Made by a program: the position numbers and the translations under genes | Notes under the pieces: generated by a model | Told to the model about the DNA's origin: nothing | Seen by the model: the letters and a program-made list of their open reading frames with translations, nothing else | Database searches by the model: none | Shown here: positions 12,101 to 27,100 of the stretch, piece by piece | How positions within the stretch are numbered: position 1 is the stretch's first letter | Layout: every line of letters starts with the position of its first letter | Source: Symsagittifera roscoffensis | Taxonomy: Eukaryota; Xenacoelomorpha; Acoela; Convolutidae | Direction of reading: 5' to 3' | NCBI RefSeq assembly: GCF_963678635.1 | Contig: NC_087066.1 | Location: forward strand, 30,571,301 to 30,635,300 | DNA length: 64,000 nt

Positions 12101-15100
12101 TTCGGCCGAAACACGGAACACGTACTTTGAACCTTCGGATAGTTTGTTGCAGACAAACTCAAGGTTCGGGTGAAGTTTTCCGACTCTAACCCATGCTTGT
12201 CGTGTGAGGTCTCGGCGCTCGATATTGTAACCGATGATTTCACTTTGGCCGTCGTCTTTTGGCGGGGTCCAGTTGAGAGTGATTGAATCTTTTGTGGTTT
12301 CGGGACAAGAGATTGGAGGATCAATCGGACCAGGTTTGTCTGCAAAGATTTGATTGTTCATCATCAACTTATTGTTGGTAGTTAAAACTTCTTCTTTCTA
12401 TCGTATAATTGAGGCTTACATTTAAAGTTGCTCAAAACTTAAAAACGATTTAATAGTTCGATATAAAATTATGAAAAAATTATTTGAAGCCTGATAGAAA
12501 ACAATTTCAAAATTTTGAGCAAACTAAAGAAAAATATAGCAAAATCTTGCATCTAAAACTATTTTCCTGTCTCAAGATCGACTCACCGTAAACAATCATC
12601 TGGCACGTTCCCTCTGAGGTTCCATGTTCATTCTTAACAACCAACTTCAAAGTGCCTCTGTGTTTCTTGTCTGCACTCTTAATAGCCAGTTGAGCTTCCT
12701 TGTTCGTACTCGGGGTCAGCAACTCCTCGTCTTCCGTCGGTTCCAATAGTTCATCATCCAGGTACCACTCGCATGTGGGCGGAGGACTGCCGTCGATGGG
12801 GATTTTGAGGTCAATTGGTTGACCTGCCTTGACCTTAACGTCTTTGAAGTTATCCAAATTGATGCTTGGCGGAACTAAACACAAAAAGATTTTTAGCCAA
12901 CCCAAACCAACAAATTATTTTTATTGCGTCTTTTATATCTAAACAATTCAATCTGACTTCTGAAGCATAATTTTTTATAGTTCTTTCTTAGAAATCTTCT
13001 TTCTCAAAAATTATTTCCGAAAAAAAAAGAGACAATTAAACGCCTCTGCTTTTGATAATTGATCCTATATAGCTAATTAGATAATTATGTTATATTTCTG
13101 ACTTACTCTTCGGTAGTTCTATCTTCGTCTTCTCAGACGGGTCACTAGGGTCTCCTTTTCCCACTTCGTTCACGGCTCGGATTCTGAACTCGAACTCCTT
13201 TCCTGTATCCAGATCATAGAGATTAGCCTCGCACTCCGGAGTTTCCATCACTTCATCCCAATCGTCGTCGTCTCCGAAATCATCCGGTTTCACTTCTCTC
13301 TTCTCGACTATGTATTTGATGATCTTGGTGCCTCCGTCAAAAGCCGGCGGCTTCCAAACCAGATGTACCGATGAATCTGTGACGTCATCGCAAACTGGCG
13401 CTCCTGGAGGATCTGCGGCATCTGGAACAGAGAACAAAATCTTGGTCAGAGACAACAACTATTCTTTTAATATTTTTAATAATTTGAGAAGATCATCAAT
13501 TCCTGAACGCAGAATTTAATTCACTTGAGAAAATATTTATTTCCCTTGCCATAATGAATAGCTTCAAGCGGGATTCTTTCATTCATGATATAGAACTAAA
13601 ATGGGTCTAAATTAAGAAGTGCAATAAAAAATGCAAACCCTTTCAACCAAAGATTTAGAGATTTCACAAGGAGAAATTCGCAAACTATTTCGATAATTTT
13701 TGTTTCACTTTGTTTTAAGGAGATCAACTGTTAACCAGTTTCATGATGTCTTTTCATAAAAAGTTACCTAGTTAATCAAGTTAAATAAGTAATAGTAACT
13801 AGCAGTTAACTAGTTACTCTACTCACAGATTGGTTCTCTGACTAGGATGTTGTCGGTGGGCTTGCTGGGTTCACTCACTCCCGCCTCGTTCTCTGCACTC
13901 ACTCGGAACATGTACTCTTTCATCTCCACCAGATTGTCACAGGTGTAGTCGTTCCCACTCACCGGTCGCTTATTAGCCCGGATCCATCTGTCCTTTCCCT
14001 TCTCACACCTAATCACACCAGAAAAAAATGCCGCTTATGCAGTTGCCCTGACACCTGTAAGTAGAGAGTATTTGAGTTTTTAAAGTTTCTGGTGCAATAA
14101 AATCAGTCAAAGAACTATTAAAACCACCAGCCTTAAAAGTTTTTTGCTTTTTTTGCGACGCTAGCGGTTTTTCAGCAAAGAAGATCAGAAAACAAACCAC
14201 TGTTTCATAAACTTTCGAAAAAATGGTTTATAGTCTGTTACAACCAACCCAGACGCAAATAAGCAACCAGTATTAGTCCAAACACTGATTCTGATATTGA
14301 AAATAGATAGCATTAAATACCTCATGTAGTCAGCACGTATTTGATCTTTTAAAGCCAATAATCTCAATTTAATTAAAAAAAGAAATGCAGAGGGGTCATT
14401 GTACCTCTCGATGATGTAGCCCTTGATGGGGGCTCCTCCGTCACTATCGGGGGTATCCCAGTGCAGCGCCACGAAATCTTGTCCCACCTCTGTAACTTTC
14501 GGCGTATTAGGTGCATCCGGCACAGCTAAAATGAAAACACATCATCAGCAGGGAACAAAAAAACGGATTATGAAACAATGAATTGGTCTAAGAATGGGTG
14601 CCAAGAATTTTTGCGCCAAGTCAAATGGCAACTTTTCATATACTAACTTGCCCTACATGGCAACCAGTTCTATGCCAACTTGACCCATACGACATTTTGT
14701 CCTATGCCGTTTTGCCCCATAATTAACACTTTTACTTGATTCTTTGATGTTCAAATTGAAGACCAGCAAGTGCTAATAGGGACTGGACTCGTTTTGAGAT
14801 AACAAAAAACTCTGGTTTCTTTGGCTCAATCTTTTTCGATTAGAGTCTTTTGTTATCTCAAATTTTGGCGTTTAAATACCAAAAACTATGATGTCTTTGG
14901 CTCAATCTTTTTCAATTATAGTTTTTGGTAAGTGAACGCCAAAATTTGACAATTATACACAAATAGCGCCCACCGAAACTGAATGAAACGCGGCTATTCT
15001 TTCATTTTGCGTCATTGTTTTACTACTTTGTTCGTACATACTCAAGATAAATACTCAAATTACGTGGGGAATATCTCAGCAAATTAAACGAACGCATTAT

Positions 15101-18100
15101 TAACGGACACGATTTCACAAAAAAAAAACAACAACAAGGATAGCCGCTTACTGTGCAAGTGGCACAGAATGTTCCGACCATAATCTTTAAAAAATACAAT
15201 TAAGTTTTTTCAATTTATTGTCGTTTTTTTTTGCGTGGTGTAACAAAAGGAGCTGAACAAAAAAAACTGGAGATTAGGTATATTCGACAGTCATAATAAA
15301 ATAAGCAAATTGAAAAACAATTTTTTTTAGAAAATTTACTTGAAAAATGAAAAAAAAATTAATAAGTTTTTTTTTCAAGTTTTGCAATTTTTTGATTTTT
15401 TGAAAATTTTCATTCCAAAAGGCGCTAAAGTACTCGAAGTAAGCTAAAGTTTCTCAAGTAAAACTAAATTTTTATGTTTTAAATTAAGCTATTTTAAGCT
15501 TTTAAGCTGTTAAAGTTAAAACAAGACTGCTCGCTCGCATTGTTCGCTCGAAACAAGACAAAAATCAAAATTTTCAAACCTGTTTTCTCAACAATGGGAA
15601 AACATTTTTTCAAATTTTAAAATGTGGTTCGCATCACGACTGTAGGGGCTATAATATTATAAATCACTCAACCCAGTCCGATGATTATTTTTGGTACTTG
15701 ATTTTGCGTGGGAAACAAAAAACAAAAAAAACTGAAACACACCCGAACACAAAGTTCCTCCCAATTTTCAATGGTCGGAATAAAAACTACTGAGCATTGG
15801 AGATGCGCAAAATAAGTTGCGATCGGACAAATTAATTGGGAAAAAATGAGATGTAACCCAAAAACGAACGAACATGAAACACATGGTTCAAGAAGAAAAC
15901 AGTATTTGACACAGAGGCGAAGCTGAGCTTTGCTCACTTGCGACACAACACAAAAATAAAACAAAAAACATCAAAAATGTCAAAAAAAACTAGATATATC
16001 ATAATGAATAAGCCTAGTTTTGAAACGAAACCATGCCGAGACAACAGAACATGAAATTAGCCTCTGAAGATATCTTGGCAGAAACCTTTTCAGCCGAAAA
16101 AAAGCAACAAGATTTAAGATTTTTGAAAAATCCCCGTCGCCCTCAAAACATTTTTGTCCTGTCAAATGGAACAAAATGAGACAGCTAAGCCGACATAATA
16201 TAGCCCGAAAACTAAGAAGCCCACAAAAAGAAGTTATTAAGCCCCCTCGCCTCAAAACACTCAAAAACATTATTGTCTTGTCAAATGGAACAAAATGAGA
16301 CAGCTAAGCCGACATAATATAGCCCGAAAACTAAGAAGCCCACAAAATGAAATTATTAAGCCCCCTCGCCCTCAAAACACAAACACGCACAACACACTTA
16401 TTTCGCTCGTCGAAGGACACAATATGAGGTCGATAAGCCGATATAATAAAGGCCGAAACCTATCAAGCCGGAAAAAAATAGAAAAAGCGATATATAGATA
16501 TGATGATTATTCGAGTATATAAATTTCATAGTTTCTTCGAAAGTCGGAACAATGAAATTAGAATAAGAGCAATACACAGATACTCAAGACTTATATTGAA
16601 GAGTAATTTTTGAAATTTTGGTTCGGAACAAAAACTCGTAACAAAATATAAGCGTTTACTTGAGTAAAAAATAATCCAAACTATATAACTTTTCCAGATT
16701 TTTAGAGAATACACAAGTATACGCTATTTATGCCAAAGTATACGCTCTTTATGCCAAAAAATAAGTATAGTATACGCTCTTTATGCCAAAAAAATTCAAA
16801 ATTTTTAGACTGAAAATTTCTTCCCAAAAAAACGATGTTCTGCACAAGATAAAATATTGCTTGGGTAGCTTTGATTCAAGGCAGATACACATGAAAAAGC
16901 AAAAATGTAATCATTGTCACGTGCTAAAATACGTGCTTAAAAACTAGTTAAGCAAAAAAATGTTTCAGAAAAAGCCTTATTCTGGATTTAAAAATACGTA
17001 CCAAAAAAGCCTTTCTCCGGATTTAAAAATACGTGCAATGGCAAGGCTAAAAACATTTCTCATATCAGGATAAAGTTCTGAATGTTTGGATTGTCACTTA
17101 AAGTGACTGGAACAAACTTTGATACAAAATCGGAACAGAACTCAAGAAAAAAATAAAAAGTAATGAAACAAATAACTTTCCTTTTGATAATCTTGCCCTC
17201 TCCCGCACGCAATGTAAAAAACAAAGTGACATATTTTGTATCTACTTATACATTATTTGGATCAATGGCTCTTTCCCCGTTATTTAAATAACTTGAGGAA
17301 ATTTATCGGCTACATTTTCGACATCTCGATGAACTCGTTGTAATATAATTTTTCTTGTACTGGAGATTGTCAGCAAAAAAAACGCAAGTTTCCATCTCTA
17401 CATCAAAAACATAGCCAACTGGATGTTGGAAAAAAGTATAATGAACGCAAGTAAACAGAAAAAATAAATGACTTGCTGTTGAAAAAAGCTCGACTTTCGA
17501 ATTTCGAAGACAAAAAACAGATGCCCTTTAAGCTGTTTAAATTTCTAGAACAATTTATGATTGACACTTTTTTGCTAGCAGTAATCCAACTGAGAAAACT
17601 GGATCAATGGGTAAAGTATTTATTCTGCAAGAAGTCTAAGAAATAAAATCCACTTTCGAAACAAGACATCGTTCACGCGATTTCGACGTTCGTATTTGAA
17701 AGTGCTATTAATGTAACTTTCAGCAGATTAATTTCACCTGAGCTCAAAAAAAGGTTAGATACGTATGAATGCTTATCTGTAGTTGCTAGAGCATTTAAGG
17801 CTTTTCCTGGAAAAAAAAAACTTTAAAAAATCAGCAAGACCTATATAAAAGTCATCACTACGTTCATTGTTCTTAATTAGCCCATAAAGAAGTTTTATAA
17901 AATAATTGTTCAGTCCAAAAAGGAGGTATCAAAAAAAAGCTGCTTCAAATTAGTTGATATTGCCAAATTGACAAAATCACTTTTTTTTATCAAAGTTTCG
18001 TTCACTGTTCTTGTTTTCCAATACCAGATGAAAAAGCAAAAAAAAAACTTGGTGGGTTGGAAAGGTAGCACGAAGTCCAATCATATACTTGTACAGATTG

Positions 18101-21100
18101 TTGCAATTTGCGTATTGATTCTCTTATTTTGACCTCTATTTCTTAATTAGATACACGTTAATTCGTGCCTATTCGAAGTCCATGGGACTTCGCGACACTT
18201 TTGTTGTTTCAAGAGAAAAAAGTTTTAATTCAATCTTTACTATTTTTATGCTTTTAACCTTTGCTTAGTTACTTTTGAGTACACCAATGGCATTTGAACA
18301 CTTTATTATGGCACAGTCAACTGACTCGAATCGACGGGGATTTCCCGCCTTTTGGCCGAATCATACGGTAGAGCCCCACACCCAATGGGCAAACTGGATC
18401 GACCAATTTCATCTGGCAATTATTGCCAAAAAAAATTTGTACATCGACAGTTTAAAGGAACCATTGGAGTCGGAGACAGAAACACCAATCCTAGAATATC
18501 TTCAAGAGTCAGAAAATTAACCACAGTGGAAAGCTAGGGAGGCCGGAAGTAAAGACGTTATGCAAGTGTACAAAGCCGCAAAAGAAAGTAGAATTGCGGA
18601 GGAAAAATAATTGCGGAGGAGGACAAAAAAGTAAGATTAATATTGTACTTGGCTTTAAGATCTGCAGGAAAAAGATCCAACTACCAAAAACAACCTAGGG
18701 TGAAAGTTTTATCAGTCACTTTTAAGAGTTCACTACTCTTTATTAGTCCATGTAGAAGATTTATAAACTTGTTCAGTCCAAATTGAGGGATGAAAAATAC
18801 AGGTTGGTTAAAATTAGTTGATGTCGCCATTTTGACTAAATTACTTTTTTTAACCAAAGTTTCGTTCACTGTTTTTGTTCTCCAAAAGCAGATGAAAAAG
18901 CAACAAAAAAACTTGGTGGGTTGGAAAGGTAGCACGAAGCCCAACCATATACATTGTACAAATACTAACTGAATCTGTCCTCTGCCCTCTCGATCTGTGT
19001 CTCGCTCCAATCACTCGTGCCTATCTTGTTGACTGCCCTGACTCTGAACTGGTACTCGTGGTCCTGCTTCACCCCGTGCTCAATTGCACACTGGTTCTCG
19101 CCCGGCAGTCCCTTCCAGTCACGACCCACCTGCATTCATTCATTCAAATTGCACAGTACACGAATTTTGCCGCTTTACAGATTCAACGCACACAGAAATT
19201 AGTTAATAGTCATATTTTGGCATGAAAAACATCTACGCATTTTGACAATTTTTTCGTTAAAAACCGAAGAAGATTATTCAATCGAAAACAATGCTATGTT
19301 ATAGCGCATGTAAATTTTATTAACTTTGAACAATTTTTTTCAAAAAAAACAAAACTTTAAAATGCACAATTCAAACAGCTTCATGCTCAGCACGACTGAC
19401 TGATCAAGACCAAGTTTTCTGATGCAATTTTGCCAGACTGGTTGCTCAAGTTTTCGTTTACTTTCTCTGATAAGTTGACTCACCTCCTGGTCATAAATGG
19501 TCCAGTCGCCGTTGACAGTGCAGTCTTTCATCTCCACCACGTAGTGTGTGATCGGTCTGCCTCCGTCTGCCTCAGGGGGGTCCCACTTGATCACCATGCT
19601 GTCCCTCCTCACCTGCGATATCTTCAGGTTCTCAGGACTGCCAGGGGTATCTGCAACAAATGGAGAAGCAATTACTCTTACCAATTTAAAGCTTTTTTGT
19701 TGAAACACTAATCTTAAGTTATCGATCAAAATAAAAGTTATTTTGAAGTTGACATTTCAAAAAGAACTTCGTTAGAACTTCCAACTACGCAGATTGGTTC
19801 ACAAGTTAACTCCGAAGTACAGAAAGCAACGCAAGCAAATCTCAAAGACTTAATCACTCAATTTTTAGCAATTAATTTTAGTTCTTTTTGAAAATTCTGT
19901 AGATTTGGAGAATCTTCAAAACAAACAGCATTTTGCATCGTTGAAATTTTGAGATTATGATTGAGAAGAAAGAAAGAAAGTGAGGTAGACTCACCGAGTA
20001 CATCAACTTGACACTCTAACTCAATAGTCTTGAGGAAGTTTGACAACTGCAAAACGTAGGATCCCTTGTCAGTCCTCATAGAAGGATCAATGACCAGTTC
20101 AGTATTCTTATTATTCGAACTGATACTGATCCTCTTGTCCGGCTGCAGTTCTGTGCTTTTCTTGGCTGGAGTGCTCACTTTTTTGATCCACTTGGCGGTG
20201 GGGTAGGGTGACCCAATGAACTCGCCAAATAGTCGGATTGGTTCTCCGGCATTCACTTCGACGTTTTTAAGATCACCCAGCATCTTGGGCTCGTCTAAAA
20301 AGTCGAAATGGAAGACATTAAAAAAAACTAAGATGACCAAACTCGAAATTCCATCTAGTTAACTCCGCTTCACATCAGCTTTTGCGTTAAATTATAAATA
20401 AATGGTCATCGGGACTAACCAAACCCATAGTTACTGTTAAAAAAATGACCATAATGATTAAATGTCTTATTTCTTGTTGACATTGTTCTTGGTTCACGAA
20501 TCAAATTCTTTTGTCGCGAACTTCGTAGCTTGAAATTCGCACCAAGAGATCCAATTTTTTTTTTTTAATTAGAACGTGTGCTTACTTTCGACCGACAAAT
20601 TTGCGGCAGTTTCTGTTTTGCTCTTGCCGACCACCAGCGAGTATTTGCCTATGTCCTCCGGAGTACAGTCATTCACCACTAGTTTATACTTAGTAGGTCC
20701 ATCCTGACTCATCTCAAACTTGTCACTTTTCTCAATCTCCTCCCCGTCTTTCGCCCAGTAGGCCTCTGCTCTGGGGTGGTCGTGTTCGGCCTCGAATGTA
20801 GCGAAGAAACCCACTTCCGATTTGAGGTCGTGCAGAGGAGTCGGGAAGCTGATCGGTTTCTCTATTAGAAGCAAAGACAAATTCAAAATCTTTAGGTTCA
20901 AGACAATTTCAATCATGTTAAGTTCAAATAAATGAAAGGTTAAAATTAGAAAATTTAGTGTTATTTTTATAACCAATTTCATGAATCAGAAGATATAGAC
21001 GCTCAGAAAAACATGGAATTTGTTGGCGACACATGTTTGAAAATTTACATTTTTAGAATTGCCAAAATCGGTCAGTCTTATCATGGAAATTCCATTCCAT

Positions 21101-24100
21101 ACTATTGCCATGCTTCCAAGCCTAAAGAAAGAAAAGTTCTTGCGGAAATCTTGCGGAAATTGTTTTCTAATGGTGAACAAACAATGGGCTAGTCATATCT
21201 GCGGCTGCGAATGAGGTACCTTTAACGGTGAGTTTCCCACTGCACTCTGCTAGTCCCATCACGAACTTGTACACTCCCTCGTCCTCAGTGTGCAGGTCCT
21301 TAATTGAGAATGATCTCACCTTCCCTGTATCTTGTGAAGAGAACCTGCAAACAAAGAGAGGATCTGAATCAGTTGGTATGGGGATAGGAGGCAAAGTGGC
21401 TAAGTCTCCGCTTGTCAATGGAAAGGCCGGAGGTTCGAGCCCCAGAATGATCCGTGTTCGCTGTTTGAGGGTGAAGCAAAATTATCCAGTCCAAAAAATA
21501 GCTAAATAATTGCAAGCAATTCTTAACCAATAGTGCAGCTATAAAGAGCTGAACAGCTCGCGTTTCGGTCATTTCCGAGAGGACAAATTGCCATTAACGT
21601 TATTCTCACACAAAAATGTAAATTAATTTGAAATATCTTGATCATCATATCATAATCATTATCGTTACAAAAGGATGGTTAAATGGTTGATTTCCATTAT
21701 AGTTATCCGAACAAAAAAATATAGCTCGAGAACTGATTTCGTATTATAGGAGGAGGTCTAAAATGTACTGGTGAGCTATTATATGAAAGAACTAATAGTT
21801 ATTCTTAATGAACTGTTAGATTTTTAAACGCCAATTACACTGATGACTAATTAGCCCAGAATATAATTAAGCGCTACTATAACTGACCTCCCTGTCGCCT
21901 TGAGGGGCTCATCGTTGAAGAACCATTCAACCGGTGTCTTCTTGTCATCTCGACTGATTGCTACTTCCAGCTTAACTGAGTCAAATTCAACACCCTCTTG
22001 GTCGCCAAAGCTGCTGCTGATGTCAACTGGGGGCTCTGAAAATATTTGATAAAATTAAAACGGTTCATAGCAGATGAAACCTAGCATTTCACAACTGATT
22101 AGAAGTGATTAGAAGACCTAGAATCATTCAATATCGTCAAATTTGCCAGACACGGTTTAAATTTCAAATTTAGTTGCATGGTCGTCTCATTGAAGTAGAT
22201 TACAGAACCGAATAAAATATTAAACATTTGCATACAACTTCTAGCGCTGGGATACGCCAAAAAGCGCGGTTGTGAAGAAGTTTCTGATTTGTATCTAAAT
22301 TAAATCAAACTTATATTATTATGTTCATAAAAAAGCAAATCTGTATCTGCTAACCGACAATCAGGAGTCCCCCCTCTGTCTTCTGTTCTCCTAATAGCAG
22401 CTTGTATCTGCCCTTGTCTTCATTCACTGTCTTGTTCACTGTCAAATACACCCACGTGGGGTCATTCTCGTCCGCCGCAAACACGTACTTCTCAGGGTCC
22501 TAACAATACAAACAAAATCTCATCATCACCATCATCATCATCAACTAAAACTTTTTCTCAAAGACGTAGAAATCTTTAGAATTGGTCGAAGAGAGTTTTG
22601 ACAGAGACAGCCATTTTTTTCAGAGCGCGTTCTCCGCCATAGTTCGCAATTTTGGCCCAAAAAGTGCCAAAGGCTCATGAGAAAATCAAAGGCAATTTCT
22701 TGGGTGTTATTTATAATTAGGTATAATGAATTGAGTCATTTGATTTTTAATTATCAGTCATGAACTCTAACCATAAAACAAGAGTCAGTTCACACAAATT
22801 TTAGCATGGTAACACAATCAAAGTTGTCGACTCTCATTTACTCTGACCTTGGCGATATTGAGGACTTTGTTGTCCTTGTACACTTTGATCTTCTTGATGT
22901 CGTAGTCTGTGGTGCTCAGCTGGGCTTTCATCACTCCGGACTTGCCCCTCACCGCCTTGCTGTTCGGGTCTAAGTCCACCACAAACTTGGGCGGCGCTAA
23001 CAAAACAAGAAGTATTAGCTGTCCAGCAGACATGAAGATGAAATAATACTCACTGCAGAATCTGTGCCAAAAGACAAATCCCACCCCTAAGTCATTTGTT
23101 CAAAAGTTTTGTTTATTGTTTTTCAGCCAATCCGAGGATAGTATTTTGCATGAAAACACGATGTTCACATGATCCAAGAATTAAGCTTCAAAATGACAAC
23201 AATCCCTGTTACAGTAGCAAAATATCTGAACTCATTATTGCATCACATCATTTCGTTCATGCTTGCTCTGACAGTTTTACTTACAAATGATGGTCAGTTT
23301 TGCCGCGGACTCTCCGCCCCCGAACATGACCTTAATCTCTCCCGCTGACTCTGGCACTGTCTTGGCTATGGTCAGCTTCAAGATGCAGCCAGGCTTCTGT
23401 CGCACCTTCGTGATCGCCTCAGCCGCTTTGTCCTGCAAAGTAAACCAGATTTAAATTGCATGAAATATCAATCAAGATGAGGTCAGGATTTCCGTTATTC
23501 AAATATGGCTCTTTCTGACGGGGCGCTTCCAGCTGTTCGTTTTTGTTTCTCGGCACATAAAGTTTGAAAAGATTACTGTCCATAATGTCAATAGAAGTTA
23601 AGCAATGCAAACAATTCAAAAACTCGTGACAATCTTCGCTATTGAATTCTGATTCTACCCTAAGCCACTATACCCAGAGCGGATCTAGGACTTTCGTAAG
23701 AGGTCAGATAGCTTTTCGTATTCCGACAAAGTCGAAGCTTTATGCTTCTGGAGGTCAAAAAATATTCTGACCTCTCCCAAAAACTACACCGCAGGCGAAT
23801 TTTTGCGCCCCCCCCCAAAGGTAATGGTTCGATACCACTTACGAAAGACCCTTTGCGCAATGACCCGAATTCAACCCTGCTTTCTCCAGATGAGGTACAC
23901 TGAGACAGAGTAAAAACTTCATCTGGTGGTGGATGGTTCACGTAGCGATGGTTCTCTGAAACTTACGATGATGCGTTCGCCATTTCTGTACCACTCGACG
24001 TCTATCACTTGCTCGTCGTTCAAGTGGCACTCGAACACAGCTGGACCCTTCTCGTTGACAGTCATGTCCTCCAGGGGCTTCACCACCTTAGGCACTGAAC

Positions 24101-27100
24101 AACAGACGAAAACATTATTATTTCTCGATTTACAAAAAAAAAACAAATATTATATCCAAAAAGAGTGTACAACTTTATAAATATATTAGAGAACCATTTC
24201 TAAACTTTTTTGTTTTTCTTTGTTTTAGTTGATATAAAGAGACTTTAAACTACACCCATAACTAAGGGCAAGCAACGTAGGTAGAGCATAGCATGGTATA
24301 ACCTCTTCTAACATATGATACCTTACTAAACACCCGTAACTCACCGTCCACGATGATTTTGCCTCTGCCGACCTCGACTCCGTCCATTTCACAAGTGTAC
24401 TCTGCGTCATCCACCATCTGCAGCTCCGGGATTTCAAACGAGAACGTCGGCATCTGGTTGGAGAACTTAAACCTAAAACAAAACAGACTACGTAAGATAC
24501 ACATGCATTCTGAACAGAACGAGTTGCTAAGCTATACAAGAGCGGCGATAACGCTCCACCGGAGAACTACCAACCAAAGTTGTCAAGAACCACGGCTTGC
24601 AAGTTTACTAGACGAATATAAACCAAATTTATTCACGCCAAGTTAACAGGCAGTTGACAAAACTGATCAGCGGTGGATCTAGGAATTTCGAACTGCCGTT
24701 TATGGACTCTTATCGGTGAAAAAATTTGACATACACCCCTCAAAATTGAAAAAATTGGCACTGAAGCCCTTTGACATACCCCCCAAAATTAATAGACTCT
24801 GCATTATTAACCTGAAATCGCTGTTGTCGACCTCCTTTCCGTTACGGAACCACTTGACTTGTTTGGGAGACCCAGCCGACAACTGGATCTTGAGTTTGGC
24901 TGGCTTCTTCAGCTTGCCCTTGTGGTCCATAAGAGCTTTGTCCACTGTGACCTGGTAAATTGAAACTATGAATTTATCATATCATTATTACTAGTTTTTT
25001 ATGGGCCAGTTTCATGGATTTTTGGTGGCCATTTTCACAAAGCTTTCTAAGCACATTAGCATTCAATTTTTTGATGAGACACTCCCATGGACCTTCGTAT
25101 GTGACATTTTCATGGAACTTGTCAAAAGATTTTTAAATGGTTTTTTACTGAAACTTTTCCGAAGTGACAAAGTGAGAGACAGAAAAGCTATAAATTGTAA
25201 CGAAGGAAAATTCATAAGAAAAAATTGGGTTAATAGAAGATGAAGATGTCAATGAACACAATTCGATCAGATAGAAGTCATGAACCATTAACGCCTGCAT
25301 GGACAAGAAATATTTTACAGTTGCACAACGCCTACAAGCTAGAATTAAAATCAATGAGCCAGTTATTACCAAAGTGGCAAAACCAAACCAGTGTGCAAAA
25401 AAAAGAAGTAATGAAGTTAACGAATTCAAAAGACGTTGAAATATTTAAAGACTTAAGCCCAACTGAAGTCGTGTTTGTAAAAATGATGAAGCGAGATAAT
25501 CGTAATCTAAAACTTAGGACAAAAAGGACAATTTTTTGTGATAATTTCCCAAGAATCTACACTAAACAACCTTAAGCATCAAAGGTAGTAACGAAGAAGG
25601 AGTTGCCCTTGATTACAACCTTTAAAATGTTTCGTTATAACATGTTTATCTGATCATATAAAATCATTAATCAGAGCTACTAATTTTCACTCAATGTCTT
25701 TCAGTAATGTCAAAAAAACTATCATGCATCTGAAAATAAGACCACTGAAACCGCAATTCAAACTATTGAAAGCTACATTCAAACATTTGAAAATCCGGCC
25801 AATCTAACATGTCCAACTAGAACATTGCAAAAAAAAGTCAAAAATGAAAGCTGGTTAATTAGTGGTTATATTCAGTTTAACCCCAAAAGTAGAAACATTC
25901 AAGATGGAATTGTAATGATACAAAAAATACATGCAGTATGAGATTGGAAAACCCTAAAATGAAGGTAAAATAGCTAATCTAAAAAAAACTATTTTTCATG
26001 ATAACAGCTGTTATTATGTACAGAAAAACCAAAACTATCAAAACATCGTTCAAAAAAGTTGGATCGATTTGGAGAAAGACGAAGTCTTTATTTCGGCCTA
26101 CTATATGGTGCGGCAAATTTCACACTTTCAACAGGGACAATAGGACGACAATAGGACACTATGCAGAAAAATCTATTAAAAGTCATAAACACCATACCTT
26201 CCTCACATGGTTTTGAATTCTAGTAATGGGCCACTTTACTCTGTTTCAAAAGATCTTGATTATGAATAGCAACTTACCTAAAAAATAACCGAAAGATAAA
26301 CAAGTTAGCCAGTAAGCTTCAACCAAAACGCTTCAGAGTAATTGCAGACGTTGTCTGAAAAGATTCTTGAAAAAATTTACCCATTTTATTCAAGAAAAAC
26401 AAACAAAATGGCCAGTTTGGTTTACCAAGAAACTGGTCCATCTATGGAATAAAACTGCAATGCAATAGAATGGAAAAATTAACCACTAGATTTCCAACTA
26501 TTTATCGATAAATTCAAAAACTTGGGGAAGCAATGCGGAAACGAAATCCAGCCAACATGAAACGCATTTAATTTGAAAAGGTTCCAAAAAATGAACGGAA
26601 AATACTCAATAACACCAAAGGCAAAAAGAACAATTTCAACAAATATCCGCCATTCAACCGTGTCTTAAGATATGGAAAATTCAAAGAAGGCTGATACTGA
26701 TATATTTTTTTACTTATTCCACAACCATAGAGAAAACTTCATAAACTGATCAGTGAAATATTCCTTTCCCAACGCAACTCAAAAAAATTTTAAAAAATGT
26801 AAAAAATCATTCATACGACGACTAAACGAGTAACATAGGAGAAAAAATTTTCATATTCAATTGCAGCTCCCTGTCTATTCTTTATTTCAATTGTGTCAAA
26901 AAAAACGATTATGCATATGAAAATAAGATCACTGAAACCGCAACTCAAACTCTTGAAAGTCACATTCAAACATTTGAAAATCCGCCCAACTAAAATTTTG
27001 CAAATAGAAAGTGACAAAAATGAAAGCTAGTTAATTAGTGATTACATTCAAATTAACTCCAAAAATAAAAAGTTCAAGATGGGATTGTAAATAACTAAAA

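Larger units (their letters stand above)
14526..18969. other. 4.4-kb intron between Fn3 domains A and B
   Basis: Besides the dispersed element at 15136-15780, the minisatellite at 16130-16470 and the LTR-like unit at 17850-18968, it holds a hairpin motif at 15913-15934 and three short direct repeats of TATACGCTCTTTATGCCA at about 16720-16792. I see no further exon or RNA gene. Confidence 0.75.
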
